Shown: positions 44,374-53,245, counted from the stretch's first letter. The stretch: DNA of 64,000 nucleotides from Variovorax sp. PBS-H4 (GCF_901827205.1 NZ_LR594675.1:1860001-1924000); one strand, 5' to 3'. Program-made: numbers and translations. Notes: generated by a model not told the origin, from the sequence alone.

Positions 44374-45135
44374 ATGGCGCAGACCTGTGGCGCATGCCAG
44401 ACCCTCAACAGGGATGCAGCGATCTACTGTCGCTGCTGTGCCAGAAAGCTTTCAACCTCTTTTTGTGATCCGGGCGCGCACACTGAGACGCCCATGCCGC
44501 GCCCGGTGATGCAGGCGGCGCAGCACCCCGGGCCGCGTGCAGGCTTGAGCCTTGCTTCGTTGGCGAAGTGGCTGGACCCTCCCGCGATGTGGGTATCGCT
44601 CCTACTGCTCCTGTGGTCCGCCGCTTTCGTGCTTTGGCATGTGAGCCGGACCCATGCGCAACGCCCTGTACCGGCGCGACCGGCAGCGGTCACCGTCGCG
44701 CACCCGCCGGCCGAGCCCCAGGTTGCGGCCGTGGCAATGCAGGCGCCGCCTCGCCGCGATGCCATCGGCATCACCATCGCCGCAGAGCCCGCGAACATCG
44801 CTGCGGTGCCGGCGAAGGAGGCGGGCGATGTTTCCCTGCAAACTGTGGCGAAGTTCTACCGGGCGCTTTCCGCCGGCGACGGCCATGCTGCAGCGGCGCT
44901 GGTGACGCCGGCCAAGCGAGGGGTCGGGGCGTTCGACGAAGCCAGCATGTCCAGGTTCTACGGGTCGCTGCGGCAGCCGCTCGTGCTCCGATCCGTTCGC
45001 CGCCTCGATGGCAGCCGCATCGAGGCCCGCTACAGCTACAAGGCCAGTGCCGCACGGTGTGAAGCGACTGCGATCGTGGAGACCGAACGCGTCCGCGATG
45101 CGGCAGTCATCCGCAGCATTCGCGCCAACTGCTAG
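44374..45135 (+). CDS. Zinc-ribbon, membrane-anchored protein with NTF2-like C-terminal domain
   Basis: 253 residues in three parts. The N-terminal zinc ribbon uses CGAC (C5, C8) and CRCC (C19-C22). A single membrane helix (about 70-88, AMWVSLLLLLWSAAFVLWHV) and an Ala/Pro-rich linker follow. The C-terminal domain, from about residue 155 (LQTVAKFYRALSAGDGHAAAALVTPAKRG), resembles NTF2/SnoaL-like folds, ends in cysteine and has one further Cys. Topology would put the zinc ribbon in the cytoplasm and the NTF2-like domain in the periplasm. Function unknown; ligand sensing across the membrane is one possibility. Confidence 0.65.
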   Translation: MAQTCGACQTLNRDAAIYCRCCARKLSTSFCDPGAHTETPMPRPVMQAAQHPGPRAGLSLASLAKWLDPPAMWVSLLLLLWSAAFVLWHVSRTHAQRPVPARPAAVTVAHPPAEPQVAAVAMQAPPRRDAIGITIAAEPANIAAVPAKEAGDVSLQTVAKFYRALSAGDGHAAAALVTPAKRGVGAFDEASMSRFYGSLRQPLVLRSVRRLDGSRIEARYSYKASAARCEATAIVETERVRDAAVIRSIRANC

Positions 45136-45201
45136 CGGCCGTCGTGCAGGCACGCCGCGTGCCGTGCATGGAGCATCCTCGTTGTCATTCCAGGAGCTCC
45201 G

Positions 45202-46119
45202 ATGGCTACCCGAACGTCCCTGCCGGCGGTAGACGCCGCAATCATCGGCGGCGGCCCCGCCGGTCTTGTTGCCGCCGTCTATCTCGCCCGGCTGCGGCGA
45301 TCCGTGGCGATCGTGGATGCGAGCCAGAGTCGGCTGGCCACGATTCCGCGCGCCCGCAACTACCCCGGCTTTCCGGACGGCATCCCTGGCGCGGCGCTGC
45401 TGGGGGCCTTGCGCGAGCAGGCCGACCGATACCCGATCGAACGCGGCGCTGGCCACGTCGATGCGCTGGAGCGCATCGAGAACGGCTTTCGCCTCGCCTG
45501 GGAGGGCGGCGATCTGACGGCGCGCCTGGTGCTGCTCGCGTCCGGCACCAGCGACGTCGTGCCTGCAATGCCGCACCTGTCGCATTCGCTGCGCAAGGGA
45601 CTGCTGCGCTACTGCCCCGTGTGCGACGGCTACGAGGTCATCGACCGCAAGGTCGGCGTGCTCGCCAACGGGCCGACAGGCGTGCAGGAGGCCCTCTACC
45701 TGCGGCATTTCACGCCGGACCTCACTCTCTTCATGACGCCTGACGCGCAGGCGCTTGCGCCGGCCGAGCGCGAGCGGCTGGCACGGGCCGGCATCCGGCT
45801 TGCCGTCGGAGCCGTCGAAAGCATCCGGGATTGGAACGGGCGCATCAGCGTGCGCCATGGCGGCGCGGACACCGCCTGCGAATCGCTCTACAGCGCGCTC
45901 GGGCTCGAGGTTCATTCGACGCTCGCCAAGCAAGTTGGCGCGCGCACCGACGAGAGCGGCTATGTGCTGACGGACCGGCACCAGGAGACCGATGTTCCCG
46001 GCCTGTATGCGGCGGGCGATGTGGTGCTCGGGCTGAATCAGATCGCCGTCGCTGCGGGCACGGCGGCCATCGCCGGTGCGGCCATGCACTTGGCGCTGCA
46101 CCGGCGCGAGCCGCGTTGA
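45202..46119 (+). CDS. Thioredoxin-reductase-like FAD/NAD(P)-dependent oxidoreductase
   Basis: 305-residue class II pyridine-nucleotide-disulfide oxidoreductase. The FAD site GGGPAG is at residues 16-21, the redox pair C138-P-V-C141 in RYCPVCDGYEV (thioredoxin reductase has CATC at the same place), and the second FAD motif is YAAGDVVLGLNQIAVAAGTAAIA. The second nucleotide-binding loop (GVLANGPTGVQEA) differs from the canonical GGGxxA, so NADPH use is uncertain. AGGAG precedes ATG 45202. It may reduce a thioredoxin-like partner or act as a ferredoxin/flavodoxin reductase; no partner gene is adjacent. Confidence 0.85.
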   Translation: MATRTSLPAVDAAIIGGGPAGLVAAVYLARLRRSVAIVDASQSRLATIPRARNYPGFPDGIPGAALLGALREQADRYPIERGAGHVDALERIENGFRLAWEGGDLTARLVLLASGTSDVVPAMPHLSHSLRKGLLRYCPVCDGYEVIDRKVGVLANGPTGVQEALYLRHFTPDLTLFMTPDAQALAPAERERLARAGIRLAVGAVESIRDWNGRISVRHGGADTACESLYSALGLEVHSTLAKQVGARTDESGYVLTDRHQETDVPGLYAAGDVVLGLNQIAVAAGTAAIAGAAMHLALHRREPR

Positions 46120-46311
46120 GCGCTGGTGGTCGCGGCCGCTCGTGTGCCTGCCACGGACTTTTTTGCTTCTCGCGCAACAATTTCATCCTTGGCCCGCAGC
46201 CAGGAGAGCACCGCGGAAGTTGCGGTTTGCGTGTGGATCAACGCTTGTCACGCAGGTGAAATGCGCAAATCATCCGTCCCGCCGCACCTCGATCCACTCC
46301 ACACAAACGCG

Positions 46312-47100
46312 ATGCCGAACACGATCCTCTCGTTCAAGAACGCATGCATGCTGGCCTGTGCCTTGTTGCTTGCTGCCGCAGTCACTGCCACTGCCTCCGC
46401 GGAGCCCGCGAGCTTGCGCATTGCGACCGAGGGCACGTACCCGCCATGGAGCTTCAAGGATGCGCAAGGCGCCCTGCAGGGTTGGGACGTCGACATTGCC
46501 AATGCCATCTGCGAGAAGATGAAGGCCCGGTGCGAGATCGTCGCGCAAGACTGGGACGGCATCATCCCCGGCCTCATGGCGCGCAAGTTCGACCTGATCG
46601 TTGCAAGCATGGCCATCACGGAGCAGCGCCGTCAGCGCGTGGACTTCTCGGACAAGTACAAGGAGACCATCTCGCGCTTCATCGCAAAAAAGGGAACACC
46701 GGACGACGTCTCACCTGCGGCGCTGAAGGGAAAGACCATCGGCGTGCAACGAGGGTCGATCCAGGCGAGCTACCTGACGCAGAACTACAAGGAGTCCGAG
46801 ATCAAGTTCTACGACACGCCGCAGGCCGTCGAACTGGACCTGGTCGCAGGACGCGTGGACTACGCAATGGGCAACATGGTCACGTACTTCGTCGGCTTCC
46901 TCAAGACACCTGCATCGGCCAGCTTCGGCTTCGTCGGCCCCGAGCTCAAGGGCGGCTTGCTGGGCGATGGCAACGGCATTGCAGTGCGCAAGGGCGATGC
47001 CGACATGCTGCGCAGGGTGAACGCTGCGCTTGCTGCCATCCGCGCGGACGGGACCTACGACAGGATCACCGCGAAGTACTTCCCTTTCAAGCTCATGTAG
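46312..47100 (+). CDS. Polar amino acid-type ABC transporter substrate-binding protein
   Basis: 262-residue periplasmic binding protein (cluster 3, HisJ/ArgT/OccT type) with signal peptide (ACMLACALLLAAAVTATASA). The family sequences LRIATEGTYPPWSFKDAQGALQGWDVDIANAICEK, QDWDGIIPGLMARKFDLIVASMAITEQRRQRVDFSDKY and YDRITAKYF are all present. Start ATG 46312 was chosen because the signal peptide begins there. It is the first gene of a five-gene run: receptor, two permeases, a BacA-like enzyme and an ATPase. Cluster 3 receptors bind basic or opine-like amino acids; the present ligand is unknown. Confidence 0.92.
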   Translation: MPNTILSFKNACMLACALLLAAAVTATASAEPASLRIATEGTYPPWSFKDAQGALQGWDVDIANAICEKMKARCEIVAQDWDGIIPGLMARKFDLIVASMAITEQRRQRVDFSDKYKETISRFIAKKGTPDDVSPAALKGKTIGVQRGSIQASYLTQNYKESEIKFYDTPQAVELDLVAGRVDYAMGNMVTYFVGFLKTPASASFGFVGPELKGGLLGDGNGIAVRKGDADMLRRVNAALAAIRADGTYDRITAKYFPFKLM

Positions 47101-47116
47101 TCCGCTGGCAACTGCA

Positions 47117-47788
47117 ATGACGCTTCTTCAGGGATTCGGGAGGCAGCTGATGGTCGGCGCGCTCTTCACGCTCCAACTCGCTGCCGTCTCCCTGGTGCTG
47201 GGCTCGGTCTTCGGTGCCCTTGGCTGCTGGCTGCAGCTCTGCAAGAACCGCCTGCTGCGCGGAATCGGGTATCTCTATGCGGCGGTGATCCGGGGCATTC
47301 CCGATCTGCTGGTGGTCTTTGCCGTCTACTTCGGCGGCGCGCTTGCCTTGGGCAGCATCACCGGAGCCTATGTAGAGGTGAACGCCTTCGCTGCCGGTGT
47401 GTTTGCACTGTCGCTGTCGTTCGGCGCGTATGCCGCCGAGATCGCGCGCGGGGCCTTGCTTGCCGTACCGCAATCGCAGCGGGAGGCCGCCACCACGCTG
47501 GGCCTCTCGAGGCCGCAGGCCCTGTGGACCGTGGTCGCGCCCCAGGCAGCGAGGACTGCGCTTGCGCCGTTCGGCAATCAGGCGATCGTTCTCGTGAAGC
47601 AGACTTCGATCGTTTCGATCGTGGGCTGCGACGAGCTCATGCGCAAGGCCGCCGAGGCATCGGGCGCCACCCGCCAGCCGTTCACGATGTATCTGGCGGC
47701 GGCCTGCATCTATCTCGTGCTGACCGGCATCGCCGCATTGCTGCTGGAGCGAGCCGAACGCCGCTCCTGCCGGCATCTGGCCGGCTGA
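47117..47788 (+). CDS. ABC transporter permease (HisQ type)
   Basis: 223-residue inner-membrane permease with about five helices (LFTLQLAAVSLVLGSVFGALGC, YAAVIRGIPDLLVVFAVYFGGAL, and others). The EAA loop contacting the ATPase is visible as REAATTLGLSRPQALWTVVAPQA. It begins 16 bp after the receptor stop. It pairs with the next permease as the HisQ/HisM-type heterodimer. Confidence 0.92.
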   Translation: MTLLQGFGRQLMVGALFTLQLAAVSLVLGSVFGALGCWLQLCKNRLLRGIGYLYAAVIRGIPDLLVVFAVYFGGALALGSITGAYVEVNAFAAGVFALSLSFGAYAAEIARGALLAVPQSQREAATTLGLSRPQALWTVVAPQAARTALAPFGNQAIVLVKQTSIVSIVGCDELMRKAAEASGATRQPFTMYLAAACIYLVLTGIAALLLERAERRSCRHLAG

Positions 47789-47792
47789 GCCG

Positions 47793-48470
47793 ATGTTCGA
47801 TCTTTCCATCGTCTGGTCTTCGCTTCCACTGCTTGGGAGGGGAGCCGTTCTGACCCTCGAGCTGACAGCCATCATCGTGCTGCTCGGATCTGCCCTTGCG
47901 CTCCCGTTGGCCTTGGCCAGGAACGCACGCAGCGCACTGCTGCACCTGCCTGCGCATGCTTACATCCTCTTCTTCCGGGGCACGCCGTCGCTGGTCCAGG
48001 TGTTTCTGCTTTACTACGGCGCAGGCCAGTTCGAGCTGATCCAGCGCTCGTTCCTCTGGCCGGTACTGCGGGATCCGTTCTGGTGTGTCGTGATCGCGCT
48101 CGCATTGAATTCGGCCTCCTACACCGGCAAGACGCTGGCTGCTGCTTTGGCGGCCGTGCCGAAGGGTGTGCGGGAAGCTGCGTTTTCGCTCGGCCTGGCG
48201 CGCTATCAATCGTTCATCACCATCGACCTGCCGCTCGCGGTTCGCACGGCGATGCCCGCCTTCGGCAACGAGATCATCCTTACCTGCAAGGCCACGTCGC
48301 TGGCGAGCACCGTGACGCTCATGGAACTGACCGGCAGCGCCCGTCTGCTGAGCTCGGAGACCTATGCACCGTACGAAGTGTTCCTGAGCGCCGGGCTCAT
48401 GTATCTCGCCATCAACTACGGCCTCATGTTTGTCATGCGACGGGTCGAACTCTCTTACAGCCATCGTTGA
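47793..48470 (+). CDS. ABC transporter permease (HisM type)
   Basis: 225-residue permease with the same topology: LTLELTAIIVLLGSALALPLALA, LFFRGTPSLVQVFLLYYGAGQF (the RGTP motif of this family), and the EAA loop REAAFSLGLARYQSFITIDLPLA. It starts 4 bp after the first permease gene. Together with it and the ATPase at 49 kb it forms a polar amino acid-type importer. Confidence 0.92.
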   Translation: MFDLSIVWSSLPLLGRGAVLTLELTAIIVLLGSALALPLALARNARSALLHLPAHAYILFFRGTPSLVQVFLLYYGAGQFELIQRSFLWPVLRDPFWCVVIALALNSASYTGKTLAAALAAVPKGVREAAFSLGLARYQSFITIDLPLAVRTAMPAFGNEIILTCKATSLASTVTLMELTGSARLLSSETYAPYEVFLSAGLMYLAINYGLMFVMRRVELSYSHR

Positions 48471-48488
48471 ATCATCGGACCCACTGAA

Positions 48489-49076
48489 ATGAAGTTCATC
48501 ACCCTCGGCCCTCCGGGAAGCAATCATGAATACGTGATGCGCAACTACCTCGCCTTCCACGGCATCACCGGCAAGTCGACCATCGGACTGGCGGTGGACT
48601 TCGAAGCGGGCGCACAGGCCATCCTGCGCGGCGAAGGCGACTTTCTGTTGCAGTGTGCGGTGCACCCGGCCACCATGGCAACGGTCGCCAAGTATCTCGA
48701 GGGCCTCTTCGTGGTCGATACCTTCATCGCTCCGAGCCAGGACCTCGCAGTGATCCGCCGCAGGGGTGTGGCGAAGCCGACAACGCTCGCGGTGATGCGG
48801 CCCACCCTCGACTACATCGACGCAGCCCGCTGGGAAAACATCGAGTACGTCGACACGGTGGCCGAAGTCACGGCCGGCCTGGTCAGCGGCAGATTCGACG
48901 CGGGTCTGGGCTTCGTCTCTGCAGCGGAGGCGCATCCCGAAAGCCTCGAGATCGAAGCCTTCATCGGCACGGTCGATGACGCGTGGATCGTCTATGGCCG
49001 GGAACAGGTGAGCAATGGCAAGTTGCTCGCCTGGCGCGAGAGCCCGGCTGCAGCGCTCTACCACGCGAGAGACTGA
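48489..49076 (+). CDS. BacA/prephenate-dehydratase-like protein
   Basis: 195 residues with the fold pattern of the prephenate dehydratase catalytic domain and of BacA (prephenate decarboxylase of bacilysin synthesis). The start MKFITLGPPGSNHEYVMRNY corresponds to the LGPxGTxSExA loop. LAVIRRRGVAKPTTLAVMRP and TVAEVTAGLVSGRFDAGLGF match the later strands. No ACT domain is present, so it is not a normal PheA. It sits inside an amino acid ABC transporter operon, between permease and ATPase (2 bp before the latter), and 1.7 kb upstream of a secreted chorismate mutase. It may act on prephenate or a related acid, or may be only a ligand-binding relative. Confidence 0.6.
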   Translation: MKFITLGPPGSNHEYVMRNYLAFHGITGKSTIGLAVDFEAGAQAILRGEGDFLLQCAVHPATMATVAKYLEGLFVVDTFIAPSQDLAVIRRRGVAKPTTLAVMRPTLDYIDAARWENIEYVDTVAEVTAGLVSGRFDAGLGFVSAAEAHPESLEIEAFIGTVDDAWIVYGREQVSNGKLLAWRESPAAALYHARD

Positions 49077-49078
49077 GC

Positions 49079-49840
49079 GTGGCCGGGAACGCACCCGCCC
49101 CATCGCGGCGGCAGGCTGTCGTGGCGGTCGATTCGGTGTCCAAGCACTTCGGAGCGCTGCAGGTGCTCAAGAATGTGAGCCTCGACGTCCACGCATCGGA
49201 GCGCATCGTCGTCTGCGGCCCATCAGGCTCGGGCAAGTCCACGCTGGCACGCTGCATCAGCGGGCTCGAGCCCTATCAGAGTGGAAGCGTGACGGTCAAC
49301 GGCGTGCGGATCTCCCCGGACACGCGGCACGCCGAACGCGTGCGCGCGAGCATCGGCATGGTGTTCCAGCAGTTCAACCTGTTTCCTCATCTGACGGCAT
49401 TGCAGAATTGCACCTTGGCGCAGCGCTGGGTGCTCAGGCGATCGAAGGCAGAAGCCGAGGCAACGGCGATGGCGCACCTCGCGAAGGTCCGCATGGCAGA
49501 CAAGGTTTTGTCGTATCCGTCCCAGCTGTCGGGCGGACAGTTGCAGCGCGTTGCCATCGCACGCGCGCTTTGCCTCGGCCCTTCGGTGATGCTGTTCGAC
49601 GAAGCCACGTCGGCACTGGATCCCGAGATGGTCAAGGAGGTGCTCGACATCATGCTCATGCTGGCACGCGACGGGATGACAATGGTCTGCATCACGCACG
49701 AGATGGGCTTTGCCAAGGCCGTGGCAGACAAGGTTGTCTTCATGGAGGCCGGCGAGATCGTCGAAGTCGCGCCACCCTCGGAATTTTTTGGCCCGCGAGG
49801 GGATGGGCGAGTCCGGCGGTTCCTGAGCCAGGTGTTCTGA
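49079..49840 (+). CDS. ABC transporter ATPase (polar amino acid type)
   Basis: 253-residue ATPase: Walker A GPSGSGKST (47-55), Q-loop GMVFQQFNLFPHLTAL, signature LSGGQLQRVAIARAL, Walker B VMLFDEATSALDPE, switch His in CITHEMGFAKAVADKVVFME. This is the HisP/GlnQ pattern. The start is GTG 49079, two bases after the stop of the BacA-like gene, since the domain begins soon after. It energises the two permeases upstream. A regulator gene follows after 40 bp. Confidence 0.93.
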   Translation: MAGNAPAPSRRQAVVAVDSVSKHFGALQVLKNVSLDVHASERIVVCGPSGSGKSTLARCISGLEPYQSGSVTVNGVRISPDTRHAERVRASIGMVFQQFNLFPHLTALQNCTLAQRWVLRRSKAEAEATAMAHLAKVRMADKVLSYPSQLSGGQLQRVAIARALCLGPSVMLFDEATSALDPEMVKEVLDIMLMLARDGMTMVCITHEMGFAKAVADKVVFMEAGEIVEVAPPSEFFGPRGDGRVRRFLSQVF

Positions 49841-49880
49841 CTCGCTGCACGATCCCGTACCTCACGGGCCAACGCAGAAC

Positions 49881-50540
49881 ATGGTCAAACCCAAGGTCGC
49901 ATCCCCTTTCCCTACCGCCGGCAAGACGCGCGCCCCGCGACTTGTGAGAAAGGTAGAGGCCAAGCCGCAGCGCAGCACGACCTCCGCCCGCGTGGGTGCG
50001 CAGATCCAGTCTCAGCGAATCGCCATCGACTTGTCCGCCGGCGCGCTGGCGACGGCTGCTGGAATCTCACGATCCATGATGTCCCGCATCGAACGTGGGC
50101 TGGTTTCGCCGTCGATCGAAGTGCTGGACAGCATCGCGACCGCGCTCGACGTACCGATGTCCCGCTTCTTCGTCGATCAGGTCCGGCGTCTCGACATCTC
50201 CTTCGTGCCCGCCGGCAAGGGCCTCAAGGTGGAACGCGAGGATGCGGTCAAGGGCTACCACTACGAGCTCGTCGGCCATCTGCTTTCCGGGAATCTGTTC
50301 GTCGAGCCCTACCTGGTCACGCTCGCAGCGGACGCGAAGCCCTACACCGCGTTCCAGCATCCCGGCACGAAGCTCATCTACATGCTGAGCGGGCGCATGA
50401 AGTACCGCTACGGCAACCAGACGCTCGACGTTCGTCCGGGCGACACCCTGCTCTTCGACGCGCTTGCGCTTCATGGCGCGGAGGCCTTTCGTGAAGGGCC
50501 GATCTCGTACCTGTCCATCATCTTCACGCTTCGCGAATAG
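49881..50540 (+). CDS. XRE-family regulator with C-terminal cupin domain
   Basis: 219 residues. A basic N-terminal tail precedes the helix-turn-helix at about 38-92 (GAQIQSQRIAIDLSAGALATAAGISRSMMSRIERGLVSPSI), and a cupin sensor domain covers about 120-217 (HPGTKLIYMLSGRMKYRYGNQTLDVRPGDTLLFDALALHGAE). This class usually controls a neighbouring amine, amino acid or carboxylate transport operon and senses its substrate through the cupin. It follows the ABC transporter genes on the same strand and is the likely regulator. Confidence 0.92.
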   Translation: MVKPKVASPFPTAGKTRAPRLVRKVEAKPQRSTTSARVGAQIQSQRIAIDLSAGALATAAGISRSMMSRIERGLVSPSIEVLDSIATALDVPMSRFFVDQVRRLDISFVPAGKGLKVEREDAVKGYHYELVGHLLSGNLFVEPYLVTLAADAKPYTAFQHPGTKLIYMLSGRMKYRYGNQTLDVRPGDTLLFDALALHGAEAFREGPISYLSIIFTLRE

Positions 50541-50771
50541 CCCTCGCGGAGTCGCGCCGGGTCCGCTGCCGCGTTGTGTTGCATGGCATGCAGCAATGGC
50601 GGCTGCCGTGAGTGGTGTGCGAAGCAGGTGACACCCCCGGATTTGCGCGGCGAGCAAGACTTGTTCGTCGCAGACAACGCCGATAGCCTACGGCGCAGGG
50701 GAGTCATGGCGAGTGAATCGCAGGTCGCTGCAAACGGACGATCTGCCGATGACGGGATCTGGAAGATCGAA

Positions 50772-51368
50772 TTGAAAAGCAAACTCTTGAAACTATGTCA
50801 GGCCGCGGTTCCGGTCGCAGTGAGCGCGCTCGGTGGCCTTCCCTTGGCGGTCGCCCATGCCGCCGGAGCCGACGCGAAGGACTTCTCGCGGCTCGTCGAG
50901 CTGAGCGCGACACGGCTGGAGATTTCCCGCAAGGTCGCGCTCACGAAGTGGGACACGAAGATGCCCATCGCCGATCCGCCGAACGATCCTCGCGAGAAGC
51001 AGGTGATCGACGCGGCGTCGGCGGAAGCAAAGGGCGTCGGCCTCTCCAGCGACCTCGCATCGGCGTTCTTTTCGGACCAGATCGAGGCCAGCAAGCTGAT
51101 CCAGTTCGTGCTCATGTCCGACTGGGCACGCAGTGGCAAGGTGCCGACGGAACATCGCGCGGACCTCAAGGCCGAACTGCGGCCCGCGTTGGACCGGCTC
51201 AGGACGCAGTTCATCCAGGAACTGATCGCGACGCACAAGCTGCGCGAAGCGCCGGACTGCAAGGCGCAGCTCGTCAAGGCGTCAGGGGCTTATGGAGCGC
51301 GCCAGAAGTTGTCCCCGCTCTACACGATCGCGCTGGACCGCGGACTCGCGCGCGTGTGCGGCGATTGA
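50772..51368 (+). CDS. Secreted chorismate mutase (gamma class, *AroQ)
   Basis: 198-residue AroQ-fold chorismate mutase with a Sec signal peptide (MKSKLLKLCQAAVPVAVSAL..., cleavage after VAHA). The helical active-site pattern is visible: LVELSATRLEISRKVALTKWDTKMPI, REKQVIDAASAEAKGVGLSS, FFSDQIEASKLIQFVLMSDWA (SDQIEASK holds the conserved Gln/Glu). A C-terminal helix pair has a disulfide candidate (Cys in APDCKAQ and RVCGD). TTG 50772 gives a clean signal peptide and has GGAAGA upstream; ATG 50706 is the alternative. It makes prephenate in the periplasm. It is 231 bp after the XRE-cupin gene, close to a BacA-like gene. Confidence 0.85.
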   Translation: MKSKLLKLCQAAVPVAVSALGGLPLAVAHAAGADAKDFSRLVELSATRLEISRKVALTKWDTKMPIADPPNDPREKQVIDAASAEAKGVGLSSDLASAFFSDQIEASKLIQFVLMSDWARSGKVPTEHRADLKAELRPALDRLRTQFIQELIATHKLREAPDCKAQLVKASGAYGARQKLSPLYTIALDRGLARVCGD

Positions 51369-51382
51369 GGTGGCGGGTTGCA

Positions 51383-52123
51383 CTACCTGAATCGGTAGAG
51401 GAGGGTCCGGATGGCCCCGCCCCATTCCTCCACCTCGCACAGAACGGATGCTTCGATCGCTTCCATGCCGAACGGCGGGCTCGTGAGCACGATGCCGCTC
51501 TTGATCGCCAGCCTGTTGTCAGGCCCAGAGGACTTGTCGAGGTTGTGTACGAATGGCTCGTGCGGGACATGCTCGGTCAAAACGAGGTAGCGGTACTGCG
51601 CCGGGATCCTCGCGACTGCGCGCGCAATGGCAGCATTGGACAGGTGCTGAAGAACCTGCCGCACGAAGACCACTTCACCGGGCGGCAGCTCGTCCTGCGA
51701 GAGGTCCAGCGTCCTGAATTCGACGTCCATCGCCTTGTACCTCTCGGCGTTGGAGGCGATCAGGGCGTCAACGATGTCGCAGGCGATGTAGCGGTTGCAC
51801 AAGGGGCGGATCCTGGAGCCCACGTGGAAATCGCCACATCCGAGATCGACGGCATCGGGCTTGTGGCCGAGCGTTCGCACGAACCTCTCCACCGCGGCGA
51901 CATAGGTCTCGACCGGGGCGGCGCGCGATCCGGTTCCGGAGTAGAAGCCCTGCTCGGCGTCGTCGGCACTGCCCCAGACGCCTTCCTCGTAGATCTTGGT
52001 GAAAACGTCCTTCGTCGAAAGATCCGAAAAAGCCTTCAGCCTGGCGCGGCCCCGATAAGCGCGCACGGCGTTGAGGAGGGGGTCCGGAAGATGTTGCTTG
52101 ATCGCATCCGTCACTCTTGACAT
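51383..52123 (-). CDS. SAM-dependent methyltransferase (class I)
   Basis: 246 residues. Motif I is AVDLGCGDFHVGSR (D93-L-G-C-G-D98), followed by YIACDIVDALI, FRTLDLSQDELPPGEVVFVRQVLQHLSN and LVLTEHVPHEPF. The N-terminal sequence KIYEEGVWGSADDAEQGFYSGTGS resembles a group of methyltransferases with unknown acceptors found near surface-polysaccharide or orphan loci. Convergent with the chorismate mutase (14 bp between stops). The substrate cannot be deduced. Confidence 0.85.
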   Translation of the reverse strand: MSRVTDAIKQHLPDPLLNAVRAYRGRARLKAFSDLSTKDVFTKIYEEGVWGSADDAEQGFYSGTGSRAAPVETYVAAVERFVRTLGHKPDAVDLGCGDFHVGSRIRPLCNRYIACDIVDALIASNAERYKAMDVEFRTLDLSQDELPPGEVVFVRQVLQHLSNAAIARAVARIPAQYRYLVLTEHVPHEPFVHNLDKSSGPDNRLAIKSGIVLTSPPFGMEAIEASVLCEVEEWGGAIRTLLYRFR

Positions 52124-52339
52124 GGGCTCCTCGCGAACGTTGCAACCCCGAAGCCAGCGGGGTAATTCCGACTACAGCCAAGCTCCTTGCGCATTGTCCG
52201 CACGGCTTTTTCCCCCGAGCCCGGAGGTGTCATTGGCCGCGGCCGGTCGCTGGAGGCGCGGCGCGGAGGCGCTGGCGTTGTGACGCGCGTGCAACGCGGG
52301 GCATACTCGAAAAGTTAACAACTCGCCTGATCACTTCGA

Positions 52340-53245
52340 ATGGACAAGGAAGTCGACCCCAACGTACTCGCGGTCATCAATGAAAAGCGCCTGACGGGGG
52401 AGAAGCGCACGCCCGTCGACATCATCGCCAGGATGGGCGTGCCGGACGCGCGCCCGAAGGCCGCGGACCAGGCCTGGCTTGGAACGGGCGACAAGGTCAT
52501 CGCCACGATCTGGGCGGAGCTCGTGAGCATCGGCGCGGACGGGCGATGGTTCTGCCTCGAGTCCCTGGATGCGGAGCGCCGGATCGGGGGCGGCGAGCGG
52601 AGCGCGACGCAGGCCCAGCGCGCCGGCAACCGTTTGGACCTGCTCAAGCGTTCGCTGGACGCCGGCCAGGGTTTCCGGGCCGTGCTGCAGACGAATCGCG
52701 TCCCCATCCTCGAACTTGAGACCGACAGGTCGGCCAAGGTGTCGATACGCGTGCCGGACGACCAAGAGTGGCATGTTGCATCGTGGGATGCCGACGCGAA
52801 ACTGGCGGTGCTGGTCCGCGGTCCGGGCGAGTGGCTTCCCGGCGAGGAAGACATGCAGGCCGCACGCGCGCGCGGCAACGTGCCGGCGCCGCCGGCCCCG
52901 TCCGGCCCGGTGTCGCTCGACGAAATCCACGCAGCCGCGATGGACTACCTGACGCGCCATTTTTCCGGCTACGGGTACAAGACCGAGAACGTTACTGGCC
53001 AGGCGCTCGGCTATGACATCGAGGTCTCGGACAAGAAGGGCGCCACCTTGCTCAAGCTAGCAGTGAAAGGCACCGCCCCCGGCATGACCGCCTTTCAGCT
53101 CACGCCGCAGGAGCGCGCGTGTGCGAAGCAGGGCGATCCCTGGCGCCTCGCGGTGGTCACCGATGCCCTCGGCCCCGCGCTGCAGCACAAGCTCTACAAG
53201 CCCGCCGAGATCGACCAGGCACCCGGACTCACGCCCGCGGGCTGA
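52340..53245 (+). CDS. DUF3883-like domain protein
   Basis: 301 residues. The N-terminal half (about 1-180) is unrecognised. The C-terminal part, from about residue 195, matches the DUF3883 pattern: MDYLTRHFSGYGYKTENVTGQALGYDIEV, LLKLAVKGTAPGMTAFQLTPQERACAKQGDPWRLAVVTDAL, with the GxDIxV...LKLAVKG core of PD-(D/E)xK-like folds. The usual acidic residue before VKG is replaced by Ala (LAVKG where EVKG is common), so nuclease activity is doubtful. DUF3883 domains are frequent in restriction and defence proteins, but no partner gene lies nearby. The 216-bp gap before it holds nothing recognisable. Confidence 0.65.
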   Translation: MDKEVDPNVLAVINEKRLTGEKRTPVDIIARMGVPDARPKAADQAWLGTGDKVIATIWAELVSIGADGRWFCLESLDAERRIGGGERSATQAQRAGNRLDLLKRSLDAGQGFRAVLQTNRVPILELETDRSAKVSIRVPDDQEWHVASWDADAKLAVLVRGPGEWLPGEEDMQAARARGNVPAPPAPSGPVSLDEIHAAAMDYLTRHFSGYGYKTENVTGQALGYDIEVSDKKGATLLKLAVKGTAPGMTAFQLTPQERACAKQGDPWRLAVVTDALGPALQHKLYKPAEIDQAPGLTPAG

